NCBI GenBank assembly: GCA_010909165.1
Contig: MU008158.1
Location: forward strand, 3,676,809-3,740,808
Origin: Anthoceros angustus
Taxonomy: Eukaryota; Streptophyta; Anthocerotopsida; Anthocerotales; Anthocerotaceae
DNA: 64,000 nucleotides
Reading direction: 5' to 3'
The position numbers and the translations under genes are program-made. The notes beneath the pieces were generated by a model. That model was not told where the DNA came from. It worked only from the letters and a program-made list of their open reading frames with translations, and did no database searches. This document shows, piece after piece, positions 11,753-23,838 of the stretch. Position 1 is the first letter of the stretch; each line of letters starts with the position of its first letter.

Positions 11753-13243
11753 ACTTTGAATTAAATCCAGGATCATGTTCAATATACAAACATATTAAGA
11801 CAATGGAGGAGAAGAGAAAAAGAAGAATGTTACCAAAGTCCACTAAGGACAACATTCTAGCCATGGGATAGGAAGAAAAACAAATCACTTAAAAAAGTAG
11901 AGTTCCAGTTCCGTAGGGAGGCTATGGCTTTGGGCACCCCTTCCTCGAAAATTTATTTTTTTTAATTGGAAAAATTTCAACATGTATCAAAATAATTTTT
12001 GTGTTTTCAACAAAAAAATAGAATATTTTCTTTGAATTGGGCACTTTTTATATAAGTGCCTAATACGTACATGATCCTCATTATTTTTCAAGAGATAAGA
12101 CCTACATATGATTAGTCTATATCTTACGGTTTTTAAATCCTATTTATATAAATTAAACTAATAAACCCTTCAAAAAAACTCAACAAAGTATTTAGGTCTA
12201 GAAGACTACCTACCTCTAGGTATTTTCAAAACATTTTCATACTTTGGCCTTCTTGCTTACCAAAGATGGCTAGCACTAAGTAACCTTTGATTATGTCCAT
12301 ATCAAACAAGTGTGTAAAAAAGAGCAAGATTAGCAATTGAATAAGGAAACAAAAGCATTGGCAACAATTGCCAATGTTTCAGTTTCCGTCCCCAAGTCAC
12401 TCAAAAGAGCTGTTGGAAAGGCGAAGAAGGACGAATTGCAAGCTTTTTGTGGATGCATGAACACCAACCTTGAAGAGAAGGATCAAGCAAGAAGAGAAAA
12501 GCACTTCCAAAAAAGGAAGAGACTGAAGGAAAAGAGAGAGGAAAGTACATGAATTGGTTAGGATGATATTTCTTTGATGGGATAAGAAGAAAAGAAACTC
12601 AAGTTGATTTGGGACATATTGCATCCAGGATTGTATGACTCACGGCTGAATTCTCATTTGAATATATTAATCTAATCAAAAGGTTTTTATATGATATCAT
12701 AGGGTGCTCGAGATCCTATCTCCGTACTTATTTGTACTCTATATACGATGCGACCTGAAGTAGTAATTTATATAAAAGGGGAGGCCTGTATGTAAGGACA
12801 AGAAAGCCCGAGAGGATTTGCTGAAGAGCCGTGATGCCGAAATTTCCTCACAGAGACTGAACGACCGAACCGGTCACGACCTTGCTAGGCGAACTCGCAG
12901 GCTCTGGGACGTTCAACATATTGGGCCACGAACTGTTAGTGACGGCTGGAATCTCGGACCGCGTGGTGATGGACTGCGTTGCTGCGGTCTGAAGACCGCC
13001 TGGAAATTGGTAACCTCCCGATGGACCACGGCGACGGCTTGCGGGAGGACCTGCACCTGGTGCAAGTTCACGATGCAGTACCTGTGAGTCCAGAATTCCA
13101 CGTTCCCAGTCCTGGAGCTCCAGATTGAGCAAAATTGAGCTGACCTTTGCCCGGAATTGCGCAAAAGAGAGGGTTTTATCAGGATCCGCCATGCAAACTG
13201 CGTCCAGCATTGCGAGGTTTCACGATTTTTCGGATCTGATGTG
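11753..13243. other. AT-rich intergenic DNA with possible retroelement debris
   Basis: Mostly AT-rich DNA. A Lys/Arg-rich open frame of 71 codons (12337-12552, +) has no recognisable domain. A 120-codon minus-strand frame (12848-13210) contains LSFAQFRAKV and a Gly/Pro-rich stretch; a gag-like origin is conceivable but unsupported. The segment 12690-12712 loosely resembles a plant LTR primer-binding region. The missing 5' exon of the downstream MFS transporter should also lie here. None of these is strong enough to call as a gene. Confidence 0.35.
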
Positions 13244-15961
13244 CAGGGGAAGGAGCCGGTGTCGGGGGAGGAGCCGAATATTGAGCCACAGATTACAGTT
13301 GAAGATGCACTGGAATCTATTGGTACAATTCGGTGGTTTTGTTACGGCTGGAAGCAGACGTAGAGGCGGATAGCATGGATCAGATAGTGTGGACTGAAAC
13401 GTTGTGTCGTCCTTCAGGATATGGCCGTTTTCAGTTAGGAATGATAACTTATGCTGGCCTTGCGTGGCTAGCTGATGCTGCAGAGATGATTTTGCTCTCC
13501 TTTATTGGCCCTGCGGTATGACTTGTCCTTGCTACAGCTTGACTAAAGGCTTCGGAGCTTTAGTGTTGCCCTCTGACCTTGGCATGATCTCGTCTTGCAG
13601 GCGAAATGTGAATGGAACCTGACATCAACACAAGAAGGGGCCATTTCCAGTGTTGTTTTCGTTGGTATATTCTGGTACGTGGCCTCATGTCCAAGTGGGT
13701 GAGGGGAAACTGGAGGTGGGCATGATATTGATTTTGTTGATCGGGGTCTGCAGTGGCTCGTACCTTTGGGGCCTAATAGCTGATCTGAAGGGCCGGAAGA
13801 TGGGCTTCTTAGCAACCGTTGTCTTCACGCTGCTTTTTGGGTTGCTCAGGTATGACATGTTGTATGTTTACTTCAGTCCCTGACGATGCTGGCAATACCC
13901 GTCGTAGGCTGTGCCCAATGAAGTTTTTCTCGAGTAGTTTTTTAGTATTGATGAGAATGTCCTATTATCCATTGTAGTGCGTGGTCCCCTACATTCCTGT
14001 GGTTGCTGGTAGCTCGAGGTTTGGTTGGCTTTGGGCTCGGAGGCTCCGCTGTGAGTAAGCATGGCCCCTTCTTCAACATATTTCTATGAGCACACCGGTT
14101 TCTCATCCTACTTACTTCAGAACTGCTTGGATTCAGGTTGTTTTCAATTTGTGTTTGGAATTTCTTCCACCATCAGAAAGAGGATTTTGGCTTGTCGTTC
14201 TCGAATTCTTCTGGACTGTAAGTTCAAATTTCTGACCAGTGCACATGGCTTAGGATACCTGTTTGTTCCTAGTCTGAGGTTCTGTTCCTTGCCATTTTGT
14301 TCTGCACAGGCTGGATCCATCGCTGAAGCATTCCTTGCGTGGCTAATTCTTCCAACGTTCAATTGGAGGTATAAGATTTGTCTTCTTCACATCTCCCAGC
14401 AGCCCTTTGAAGGAGCTAGTATTAACCTTAGTATCTCCGCAGACTACTGGTGGCCTTGTCGGCTCTACCATTTTTGTTGTTGGTTATCTTTTACCACGCT
14501 CTGCCCGAATCACCTCGATATTTAATGGTACGGCCTCCTCTTCCACACATACGAACAACCTCCCTCCTATGGTTTTATGAGCTTGTGTGTGGTTTAACCA
14601 CTGATGGCCTAGTTTTTAGCGAAATCTTGCAGGTCATGTGGCCATCTGATTCATAGCTGCTTTGCTTTGGCTTGGGCATTCAGATGAAAGGTTGCCATGT
14701 CTCCTCTGTCTATTTGCAATATTTAGTGCAGAAAGAATATTCCCTCTCTCTAGGGACGAGCAAAGATAATTTGAATCTCAATACAACAAAAAGAAACAGA
14801 AAGAAACGGAGACTTCATCTGGAGTAGTGCAGTTTAACTAACCTTTTTGTTACAACAGGTGAAAGGTGATACAGAAGGGGCTCTGGCAGTCCTCAGGCGA
14901 GTGGCTCGAGTGAACGGAAAAGAGATGCCCACTGGCTCTCTCATCCGTGCCAGGACTGATCCAGCAGCAATGAGTACGTAAGCAGTTAGATGTGCTTTGA
15001 GCACCACAGCATGTCTCAGCGCTAAGTGGTAGTGGTGAATGTTGCAGACAGGGATCGTCTTCCCGAAGTTGCAGAGAGTCGCCAGCTCATCACGAAGGGG
15101 AGTCCTAAATCAGCACGGCTAGGGGCATGGGATACTTACAAGGCTATGTTCAGTCCACAGCTGAGAATGACTACTATACTCCTGTGGCTGAATTATTTTG
15201 GCAATGCTTTTGCGTACTATGGACTGATCCTCTTGACAACTCAACTGTCAAGTGGTGGGCAGCAATGTCAGGGAGAAGCAAATGTGAGCCAGTTCTGCTC
15301 GGCTGATGGGAGACCGAACATTGACAGTTGGACTTTCAAGGAAGTGCTCATCTCATCATTTGCTGAGCTTCCAGGTCTAGTTGTAGCCTGTCTGACTATT
15401 GAAAGGTTTGGGAGGAAAGCAACTCTGGTTGCCTTGCTGATTGGGTGTGCGGTGTTCTTGAGTCCTCTGCTCACCACAATGTCAACCATCAGCACAATGG
15501 TGTTACTTTTCGGTGCCAGAGCGTGCATAATGGGAGCTTTCTCAGTTCTGTGGGTATTTGCACCAGAGCTGTACCCAACAAATATCAGGGCGTCAGCTCT
15601 TGGCTTTGCTAACGCAGGATCAAGAATTGGGGGCTTCCTTTGCCCCTTTGCGGCTGTGGGCCTTGTTGAGAACTGTCACAGGGCAAGTGCCGTTCGCAAC
15701 CCTGGTTTCTTTTTATTCCTCTCTGGACGCATATACTAACAGCTCCCTTTACTTCCCGTGTAACAGGCTTTGGCAGTTGGTCTATTCTCAGGAGTGTCAC
15801 TCTTCTCCGGTGTCGTCTCACTCTTCTTCCCGGTAGAAACAAAGGTGAAAACAGTTCCTGCTCTGACTGCTGAAGCTTAGCTTTCAAAGGAGATGAATCA
15901 AAACTGAAAACGCCTTGTTGGTCATCTGCAGGGATTGGGGCTATCGGACGATTTCAGATGA
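13244..15961 (+). CDS. MFS transporter, SVOP / organic cation-carnitine transporter 7 type (5' end unresolved)
   Basis: A 12-helix major facilitator related to animal SVOP and Arabidopsis OCT7/NIAP; substrates are organic cations or nicotinate-like molecules, by family. The first recognisable block is ITVEDALESIG, then YGRFQLGMITYAGLAWLADA, matching the family start of helix 1. The loop motif is DLKGRKMGF, and PESPRYLM marks the end of helix 6. Later blocks are YFGNAFAYYGLILLTTQL, ERFGRKATLVALL and APELYPTNIRA. The C-terminus is FFPVETKG plus a short tail. Exons: about 13244-13322, 13418-13515, 13601-13674, 13754-13849, 13978-14050, 14137-14217, 14310-14368, 14443-14527, 14859-14973, 15048-15682, 15767-15844 and 15932-15961 (about 500 residues). 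The intron after 15682 starts GCAAGT, a GC-AG intron. No in-frame ATG exists between the stop at 13136 and the first exon's donor, so the initiator must be in an upstream exon not found here. Confidence 0.87.
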
Positions 15962-16832
15962 GGAAGTCCGCGAAGACTCATAAAGTTCACTACATATGTT
16001 GCTGTCAAGTTAATTATCACACTCGTGATGTATGTTTGTTGGGGTCAAAGTTGAGCTTCAGCTTCTATTACTCCAGCTATTTTTCCATGCAGGTATTCCC
16101 AAAAAAATGGGGGCCTCTATAGAATAAGTGAATATGGGGTGAGCCCAGCTATTTTCCAATGGTATTCTAGTGCTTGTGGTACAAAACTGTTCACCGTAAA
16201 CAATAATATATACCTGGGTATGAAAGGTGCAAACGAAGTGTGGCAACGTGTGTCACAAGAAGCGCGGGAAGCCGTTGGGGCCACCGAATTTGATCCCAAC
16301 ACCGCACGCCCGAAATGGTCAAAACGCAAAATAATCGCGGGAAGGGACTGTGTTGTCCTTGCTCCCGCCCGGCTCCGCTCTTGCTCGCCTCAGGTGGCCG
16401 CCATTCTCGTCCGCCTCGCCTCGGGAAGGGATCAGCTCATCAAGCTTACATTTCTCATCCATCTGTCAGCGTCGCGCCAAAGGCATCTGCTTGGCGCTCT
16501 CGGAGCCAGGTCCTGTGAGCTGCTGCGCTCCCTGCGAGCATGCGAGCTGATCTGTGCAGGAGCTCTTGGATCTCGCTCCAAGGGCAGCTCAGGGCCCTTT
16601 CAATTGGTGCCGGGGTTAGGAGGACGGGCAGACGCGTTTGCTGTCAGGCTGGAAGCTGAGGCTGGAATGCCAAATCACGGGAGCAACAATTCGGCGGACA
16701 GCCACCGCAGGATGCTTGCAAACACCACGTGCTCGTGAGTGCCAGGAGGAAAATGGCCTCCGTTTGCTTGCTTCGTGTCTGCCGACGTTGTTCCGTCTGC
16801 TGAAGTTGCTTCCTATCCTGTGTGTTGAGCAG
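15962..16832. other. Intergenic / probable 5' UTR and promoter
   Basis: Between the transporter stop and the ATG of the coiled-coil gene. Open frames on both strands are GC-rich shadows without motifs. The sequence directly before ATG 16833 reads like a splice acceptor (GAGCAG), so the last part may be a 5' UTR intron. Confidence 0.45.
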
Positions 16833-19800
16833 ATGGGGTTTGACAACATTTTCCAGCCAATTGATTATCTGTGCAACAATACGAAGCGCAGGAGTGATGC
16901 CAATGATGAGTGCGCGTGCAGCCAGCCTGTAGACGTTGTTGCGCCAGATTGTGTCTCCACACGGGGCTACGGTTGTGGCAATGAGAGAAGGGGCGTGAAC
17001 TGGACGCTTCTTGCTGGTGGAGCCTTCGCCACAGCAGTTTCTGTTGCTTTTTGTGGAAAGCGCCAGCGAAGTTGTGTCGCTGGAGGAGATAGCCAGCCGG
17101 TGAAATCTGCAAAGGCCATGGCTGTTCCTGATACCGGTACCTGGCCCCCTTTCTCGCCTGTGCCTGCTTCACTGTTGCGTCCATTACGTTTAGTGACGTG
17201 GCCGCTGGATTTTTGCTCCAGTTGCGGACGGTGACAACGGCAAAGATGGAGTGTGGCTGGACAGCTTCGTCCGCCGAAGGCAATTTCTTGATACCTCACC
17301 CTCAGGTTGACAATCAACTGAATGTCTCAAATCATCCTTCGTTTGCTCTGGGATTTTCCAAGGCAACATTCCTATGTGCCGTGGCTGTGCATTTTGTGGT
17401 CGCTTCTAATTCTCGTTCCTTTCTGCCAGCGGCTGTTGAAGCATACTCAAGAGTGTACCAGCCTCATGGGCATGGTGACTGCAACGGGTCAGGGTACTCA
17501 GTGACTCCGCCGGGGAATGAACCTGTAAATTTTACGTCGGCCGGAAAGCAGCTTGTGGCTGTGCCCTGCTCTTCAACCCCACCACCCCAGCTTTACGAAG
17601 GTCAATCAAACTATGCTACTCCCATTACACCTCAACAGGGGGAGAAGTCAAATTCGAACCCGTCATCTCGAGCACATTTTTCAGCACGACATGACATGCT
17701 ACACAGGTTAAGGCAACAGGTGAAGAGCCGGGATGAGTTGATATTAGACGTCCATACTCAGCTCAGGGACCAGCAACGGACAATCAGATTGCATGAAGTA
17801 CATCGGAGGGAACTGGAGGAACGGTTGCAAGTAACGAATAGGTCACTCTATGAAGCACAGGCAGAAATTCAGAAGCTGCGCAGAGCCCTTTCGGGTCTTG
17901 CAGACAGAGACGCACAACGAGCAGCGGGCTCGGCTGAAGTGAACAACCAATTCCGGGATAGACAAGTAGAATCTCAACGGCTTCCGTCTGGCAGGTTTGA
18001 TAGATCACCTCAGACAACTCAACAGGCATGCCAGGAACAATTGTTTCAGCAGCAGCACGACTTGCAGTTATTGTCTGCGGAGGTCAAGAGACTTGCAGAT
18101 GAGTTAAGGGATGCTGAACAGGTCAGAAAAGAGCGCGAAATCTCAGTGTCAAAAGAGAATGAGTTCCTCATAGATAGGTTGAAGCACGTAGAAGCGCAAT
18201 TGGAGGGAGCAAGAAGGTCCAACATAGAGAAGGATCAGTTGCTGGAAACATACAGGGCACAGTTTCTCAGCGCCTCTGAGGCTACGCAGCTCTCTCGAAA
18301 GGTGGGTCCTGTCGTGCAGGTAGATTCAGTTTTGTATCCGAGCTATTCTGAGCATAGGAAGTTGATCAGCCACATTGTTTTGCTATTCAGTTGGAGAGCC
18401 GACCTGGTGACACTGGAAGAGGGCGTGAAAATGCGTGTCCGCATGACGAAGTCAGCCCATTGCAAGCACAAAGTTCTGGTGTGCAGACTGGCACTGGTGG
18501 ATATGGTACCAATCCAATAGCAGAAAGTTTTAGCCATCATGGGTAAGCTGGTGCTCTTATCAATGAATGTGCAGGTCGCTAGTTGTTTCCTCTCGTGCTT
18601 CAGGATTTAGGCGGTCTGACATTGTGTCGGTGGCTCAGGGATGTTGTGACATCTTACAATACGCTGTTTGCAACTACACCTGAACCTTCAAGTCGTGGTG
18701 CAAGCACATCTAAAACCCGTTCCGTGGAACGCGACATGGATCTAGCAGCAGATGGAGAAATTATCGAGAGCCTACTAGTCGCGTTGCAGGAAGAGGTTGA
18801 CCAGCTGTCGACTGCGCTTGGCGATAGCTCAAGAGTGGTAATTGGACTGTGCCAATGCTTTGTCTGTTCCTGACGACCTGTTGCAGTGGAAGGATTTTCT
18901 TTCGTTTTGCTTGACTTGTTGATATCGTACTTTTCACAGCAGGTTATGGACAAAAAAGCAGAGTCAAGTCAGTTAGTAGACAAGCTGCAGGTATCAGATA
19001 TCGTTTCCGCATCTGGCAGATCAAATAGCCTCCACTGCCGTGGCCTAATAGAACTCTACCTAGCTTTTAGCTTTGGATTGAGAGACTGGCTCCTGAAGCA
19101 TCTCCAGGGGTCCTTTGTAGAATGATAAGCTTGTCCTCTCCGACTCACATTTTCAGAGAACTCTGGAGGAACTCGGAGTCGCTGCACCTGATAATGAAGA
19201 GGATCGGGAGGAGCTGAGTCACTTCTTATCTTTTTCTAAAGGCATTACTTCTGCTGTACAGGTTAGGACATTGCTTGGCAGGTTTACAAGCAAGGAGAGA
19301 GGCTTCTTGCTGCCTAGGCTAATGCATCTGTTTGTGGCCAAGATCAGGTGCAGGAGCTCAGTCACAAGCTAGAGCAAGTAGCAAGGCAACAGAAAGTCGA
19401 AGAGGAGATACTGGAGCTCGGGAAACACCAATCCAGAATTGCGGAACTGAAGGAAAGGGTTGAACGACTAAGTATGAGGTTCAGCTGTTCCCAGGAAGGA
19501 ACTCCTGAAGAGTGTCAAGCAACCGAGAAGCAGTCAACCAGAATGGCCTCATTGGCTGTAGAACTTGCAAAAAAATTGACTCTGCAGGTTTCACAACCAA
19601 ACCCTTGGCCTTTTTATGCTTGGTCATATGATATCATTCTACTGTACGTTCAGGTGACATTATCTGCAAGCTTCTCTTTGCACTGTAAATGAAGTTATCG
19701 TGGAGTTCTTGCTAAACGTTTGTACCGGCAATTACAGGAAGAGCAGGCAAGGCAAACATGTTGGGAAGCTCAACGTATCACAGCTTCCTCCGAGCTTTTA

Positions 19801-20837
19801 TCTCCATACGTACCATTATCTAAGGTTTCGCCCTCCCTCACTGTGGTCTCTGTTCAAATTGTACTTGCCGAGCGCCGTACAAAATTCGTGGTTGGATCTT
19901 GCAAGTGAACCTCTAGCCTGACGAGGTCTTACCTTGTTTGGCTCAGAAAAGTTTCCCCAGAATGTCGTGACGCTAATCTGTTCCAATGCTTTGCTTTCAG
20001 AAACAGGAGCTCAGAAAGATTCTGCATGATAGCCGGATTGAATCGTCGACATTTTCTGACAGTTGGCACGAACATGCATCCACCTCTAACAATCACAGTA
20101 CTAGAGCAAGGTACTTCCAGATTTTTTGTACGCGGAGTTCACTAAGGTTTAACAGCTTCGGAAGTCTTATTGTTGGTCAAAGATTGCTTTGCAGATATTT
20201 AACCGAGTCGGAGGAAGCAAGGCAGTTCAGTGGCGACTGTTTGTTTGACCACAAGATGTCCCCTGCAGAGCCATCCTCTTTCCAGAGCCCAGACAGTGAC
20301 CGAAGGTTTGCAAGCATCCACCATGTTGAGGATTCTCCTGCCATGAGGATTGGCAGTCCGACAATCGTAGGCGATCTCAGGACTCCCACAGCTAAGGAGA
20401 GTGGTGAAGGACGCACGCGGGCTTCTGGAACTGTAGTACGAGATATCAACAATCTCGATGGGTCACATGTTATGAGTGGCGGACCTGAGAGAGACAGGCC
20501 AATTGATCTTGCAAGGGACGCATCCACAGCTATGTCGCCTTTCTCGAAGATGATGGCCAGACTCGAGCTGAATCAGGCGGGAAAGACTCCTGGGTTGACA
20601 GCAAAGGATTTGGAGGACTACGGCAGGCAAATGTTAGAATCCTACAACGATCCCAACTCAGAAGTGGGAATCGAAGGTGTTGTTGCAGAGAGGTTCGACA
20701 AGCATTCTGAATCAGGTTCTTTAGATTCTTCCTTCGATGACATGCTGGATAACACTTTGGAAGACTTCGTAAGAGTCTGCTCTGAAGCAACTACCCCGGC
20801 CACAAGTCCGGCTTCGAGCACAGTGTCGACAGAATGA
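16833..20837 (+). CDS. Conserved plant coiled-coil protein, function unknown
   Basis: Exon 1 (16833-17136) encodes MGFDNIFQP, a Cys-containing N-terminus and a hydrophobic segment (NWTLLAGGAFATAVSVAF) that could be a membrane anchor or transit region. Exon 2 (17430-18301) is the core: LRQQVKSRDELILDVHTQLR followed by a long heptad-rich coiled coil (LYEAQAEIQKLRRAL). Later exons continue the coiled coil: about 18391-18500, 18602-18837, 18943-18990, 19158-19260, 19348-19587, 19738-19823 and 20001-20111. The last exon (20195-20837) is acidic and Ser-rich, ending TPATSPASSTVSTE. The joint between the third and fourth exons is uncertain, because the obvious GTAAGC donor at 18543 puts the next exon out of frame; an earlier phase-1 donor (about 18503) restores it. 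From memory, similar uncharacterised proteins exist across land plants. No enzyme motif is visible; a scaffold or filament-binding role is only a guess. Confidence 0.7.
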
Positions 20838-21199
20838 AATCAGTGACATTCGGAGCCCCTTCGTGAAACTTATGTGTTCAGGCTGAACTGCTTTGCGGTG
20901 TATAATTTAATGCGGTTTCGTCATGTGCCTTAGTTAACGGCGGTCCGGGTGAGTGGATTTCCTGTATAATTTGTATGCCCTATGGTAAACAACCATGAAC
21001 ACACGCGGGTGGCACTGCCCGCCTATGAGAAAAATATTTTTACGATATATATTTCTAAACACAAATTCGTATATAGGTAGATATATAGTGTCCGACATCA
21101 GCCAACTACATAGACTGCACATAGACTGCACGTCCATAATTTTTAATCTTCATCGGTGTTGAAGCCATCCGTGTGCCAAAGGAATATTTTTCCCTTGCA
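20838..21199. other. Intergenic, no supported gene
   Basis: Follows the stop codon of the coiled-coil gene. AT-rich, with a run of ATATAT near 21040-21090, probably 3' UTR then spacer. No gene seen. Confidence 0.4.
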
Positions 21200-22110
21200 G
21201 GCCTTGCTAAGGTTAGCCAGGGACTCTTTATCCTCTGAGGTGAGGGCTGCTATGCCGTCTTTTTCCTCGCTTCCTGAGGTTAGGCTCCGAGGGCTTCAGG
21301 CGTCCCTCCTGGAGAAACAGTACGGGCAGGCGCAGTTGGCCCTCCTTGGGGATTCCTCCATTCCTAAGCCCACTCGGGCTCGTCTTCGCTCTTGCTCGGG
21401 GAAAGGGGGCAGGTTCCTGGCTTCTGGCTCGACCCAGTATTCAGGTGTTCCACATCGCACCAGCAACTTTTTCCACCGTGATGCGTTTTCGCCTTGGCTT
21501 GGTCCATCCTCTGGCGTGCTCTCTTTCAACTTGCAGCTGCGGGGCCTCTCTCGATGACTTTGAGACGCACTTGGCTCGTTATCCCGCGGGTGGGCAGCGT
21601 ATCGCTACGCATGACGCCATCCGGGACGTCATGTTCTCTATTGCTGGGGAAGGCGGGTTCCCTCCATTTAGGGAGCCCTTACACCCTACTCAACGGGGTT
21701 TCGCTTAGGGCAGATCTATTTTTGACCCGGGGGAATCAGGTTTCGGTTGCTGATGTGGTTGTAACCGATCCTACCCGGGACAGTGTCTGCGAACATGTTA
21801 TTCTTAACCCTCTAGGTTGGGCGGTGTAGCGACGGCTAAGGTCTACAAATACTCTCTTATGCAGGACGGCCATGCCTTCGTCCCCCTTGCCATTGAGACT
21901 CACGGAGCCATGGGCAAGGATTTCTCTAGGTTCGTCAAGGCCTGCGCCAAGGCTTATCATAGCCACAAGAATGGGGTTGGCCTCCCCCTTTCTTGTATTG
22001 TTGCTTTCTTCCGGCAGAGGGTTTCCATCGCTCTGCAGAGGGCGCTAATAACACAAAGATATCTAACAATGAGCACGGAGATGCAGCTTCTTCGACACCG
22101 GTGGTAAGTA
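21200..22110 (+). pseudogene. Relic of a retroelement-associated ORF (C-terminal region of a reverse-transcriptase-type polyprotein)
   Basis: Three overlapping frames joined by frameshifts give one recognisable pattern. First comes a Cys block and GGQRIATHDAIRDVMFSI. Next is ADVVVTDPTRDSV after a frame change near 21690. Last is FVPLAIETHGAMG then KACAKAYHSHKNG after another change near 21825. The order (zinc-like Cys block, GG-R-HDAIRD, DV-V-DP, PLA-ET-G) matches C-terminal regions found in eukaryotic retroelement polyproteins with reverse transcriptase. No RT catalytic block is seen upstream, so this is a truncated, decayed copy. The exact element class is not determinable here. Confidence 0.5.
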
Positions 22111-23192
22111 GGCCTTTTCACCTCCCTGACCACGAAATTCTTCGGGCGGCTGGTAGTTTTGAAATGCATGATCGTGGGGGCTAGTCTCCCTGGCATTGTG
22201 CCCTTCGTTGGGTTTTTCCCCCTTTGTTTTTTGGCCTGGATGGGTTTTTCCCATCTCTTTTTTATAATAAAGTCTTCTTTTCCTCTCCAAAGGGAACATT
22301 AAGCTTTTTCCAGTCAGGCGTGTGATCAGTGAGCCTCATTTGGTGCTTGAATTATCTACCCAAGTGTTCTACAAGCCTGCCGGCTTTGACGAGATCTCAA
22401 GGCTGGTGTGGCTTGAACTAACTTGGTGCTCTCAACTTTTTCCAATCCCTATTATCACAAGTTAGTCACAATATGCCAATTGATAAGGAGGCTCATTGTG
22501 TCCTTCATTTGAAATGCTCCACATCTTCTGAGAAGGCTTGCAGAGGACGAATTGCTTAAAGGATTATTAAATTATTGCGGTACAACAAATACTATGGTGC
22601 ACACAGGACAGGAGTGCAGCAGTGGGAGAGCTGTGGCTGTATACAAATATTGAAGGGGACTAACTAAGCTTCCTGCCACAACAACTTGCAGGGGCAAATT
22701 TTGCTAGAATGGCCGCACAGAAGTTTGAAGTCAAGGAGTGTTCTCTTGTTGGGTAGTAGGAGAGTGTGTACTCCTCGAGAGCCTTTTCTTGACTCTTGCT
22801 GTCCTCCTTGCTTAGCTTAGCGTTCATAGAGAGGAGTAGTGATTTTTAGGAATTACCCACAATGGCGTAATGTTGTAAGGTTCTCTAGAACCTCGTGGTC
22901 GATTATCTATGTTGTTGTAAAACCCTTTGGGATCCTCTAAATTACTCGGAATACAAAGACTCGATCTGTTCACTATAAAAAAAATACTTTGAATGTTGTG
23001 GATGCTATGAATAGAGCATATATTGCTAATACACGCCATTGTAGGTCCTTACCTAATGTTTTTGGACATTTCGACAATTGGGAGAGCCAATAATATGTCT
23101 ATTTTATACGACAATGACCTTTATCATTTGGCAAATGCAAGTAGAAGGCTAAATATACGTACAACTAAATCAGCAGTGAAAAAATATCAACA
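22111..23192. other. Intergenic DNA flanking a transposon
   Basis: AT-rich spacer between the retroelement relic and the left terminus of the large DNA transposon. No open frame shows family features. The last ten bases before 23193 do not match the ten bases after 35071, so no target-site duplication is evident. Confidence 0.4.
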
Positions 23193-23220
23193 ACGTCTGT
23201 TCTGAAAGGGGTTTCTCCTG
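23193..23220 (+). repeat. Left terminal inverted repeat
   Basis: Twenty-eight bases identical to the reverse complement of 35044-35071. The TIR also overlaps a hairpin at 23206-23231 (AAAGGGGTTTC, loop TCCT, GAAACCCCTTT) that has no equal on the right side. Confidence 0.93.
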
Positions 23221-23838
23221 AAACCCCTTTTGGCACACAGACGTTTCCGGACCCCTTTCTGCACACGTAGGAAATCCGCACTGGAATCAGCCTTTTTGGT
23301 ATTTCTCCCATGACATCACCCGCAAACATTTCAATTATTGGTGCGATACACGATATGTGACATTCTGCATCGAAATTACGAGGGAAAACCATCCAGAGAC
23401 ATTCACGATCAGCGTTTTTCTTCAGACTGGCCATGCTATTTGTGCACAAACTTGTGCGCGCACTCACATTTAAACAGTCTCCAACAGTTGACATCGGTCT
23501 ATGTTTCTAGCTAGTTTGGCGAATGTTGTCTTTCCGTCCTCGGGGACGGCGATGTCATCGTTCTCTTGCGGTAGTTGCGGATCGTAAATAGCAAGAGGAA
23601 GATATGGCGTTTCTCCACCTTGGGACTCGCCAAACCCAAAGCGTCTCCGGATGTTGGTTGTCCCAAGTAGGGTCGCTTTCTTACGGTCTTCGCACTTCTT
23701 TTCCCTTCGTGTTCTTAGGGTTATCCGGACCTTTTTGCCATCTTTCTCCTTCTTCTTCGGCCCCGTGATTGACTCAAGTCTTGAAGGTCGATGGGTGCGC
23801 ATGTTCCTTGAACCAAGTGTAGCGTTGCGGCCACAGGC

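Noticed and set aside
12848-13210. Minus-strand gag-like frame
   Set aside because: No zinc knuckle, protease or RT nearby; similarity is only impressionistic.
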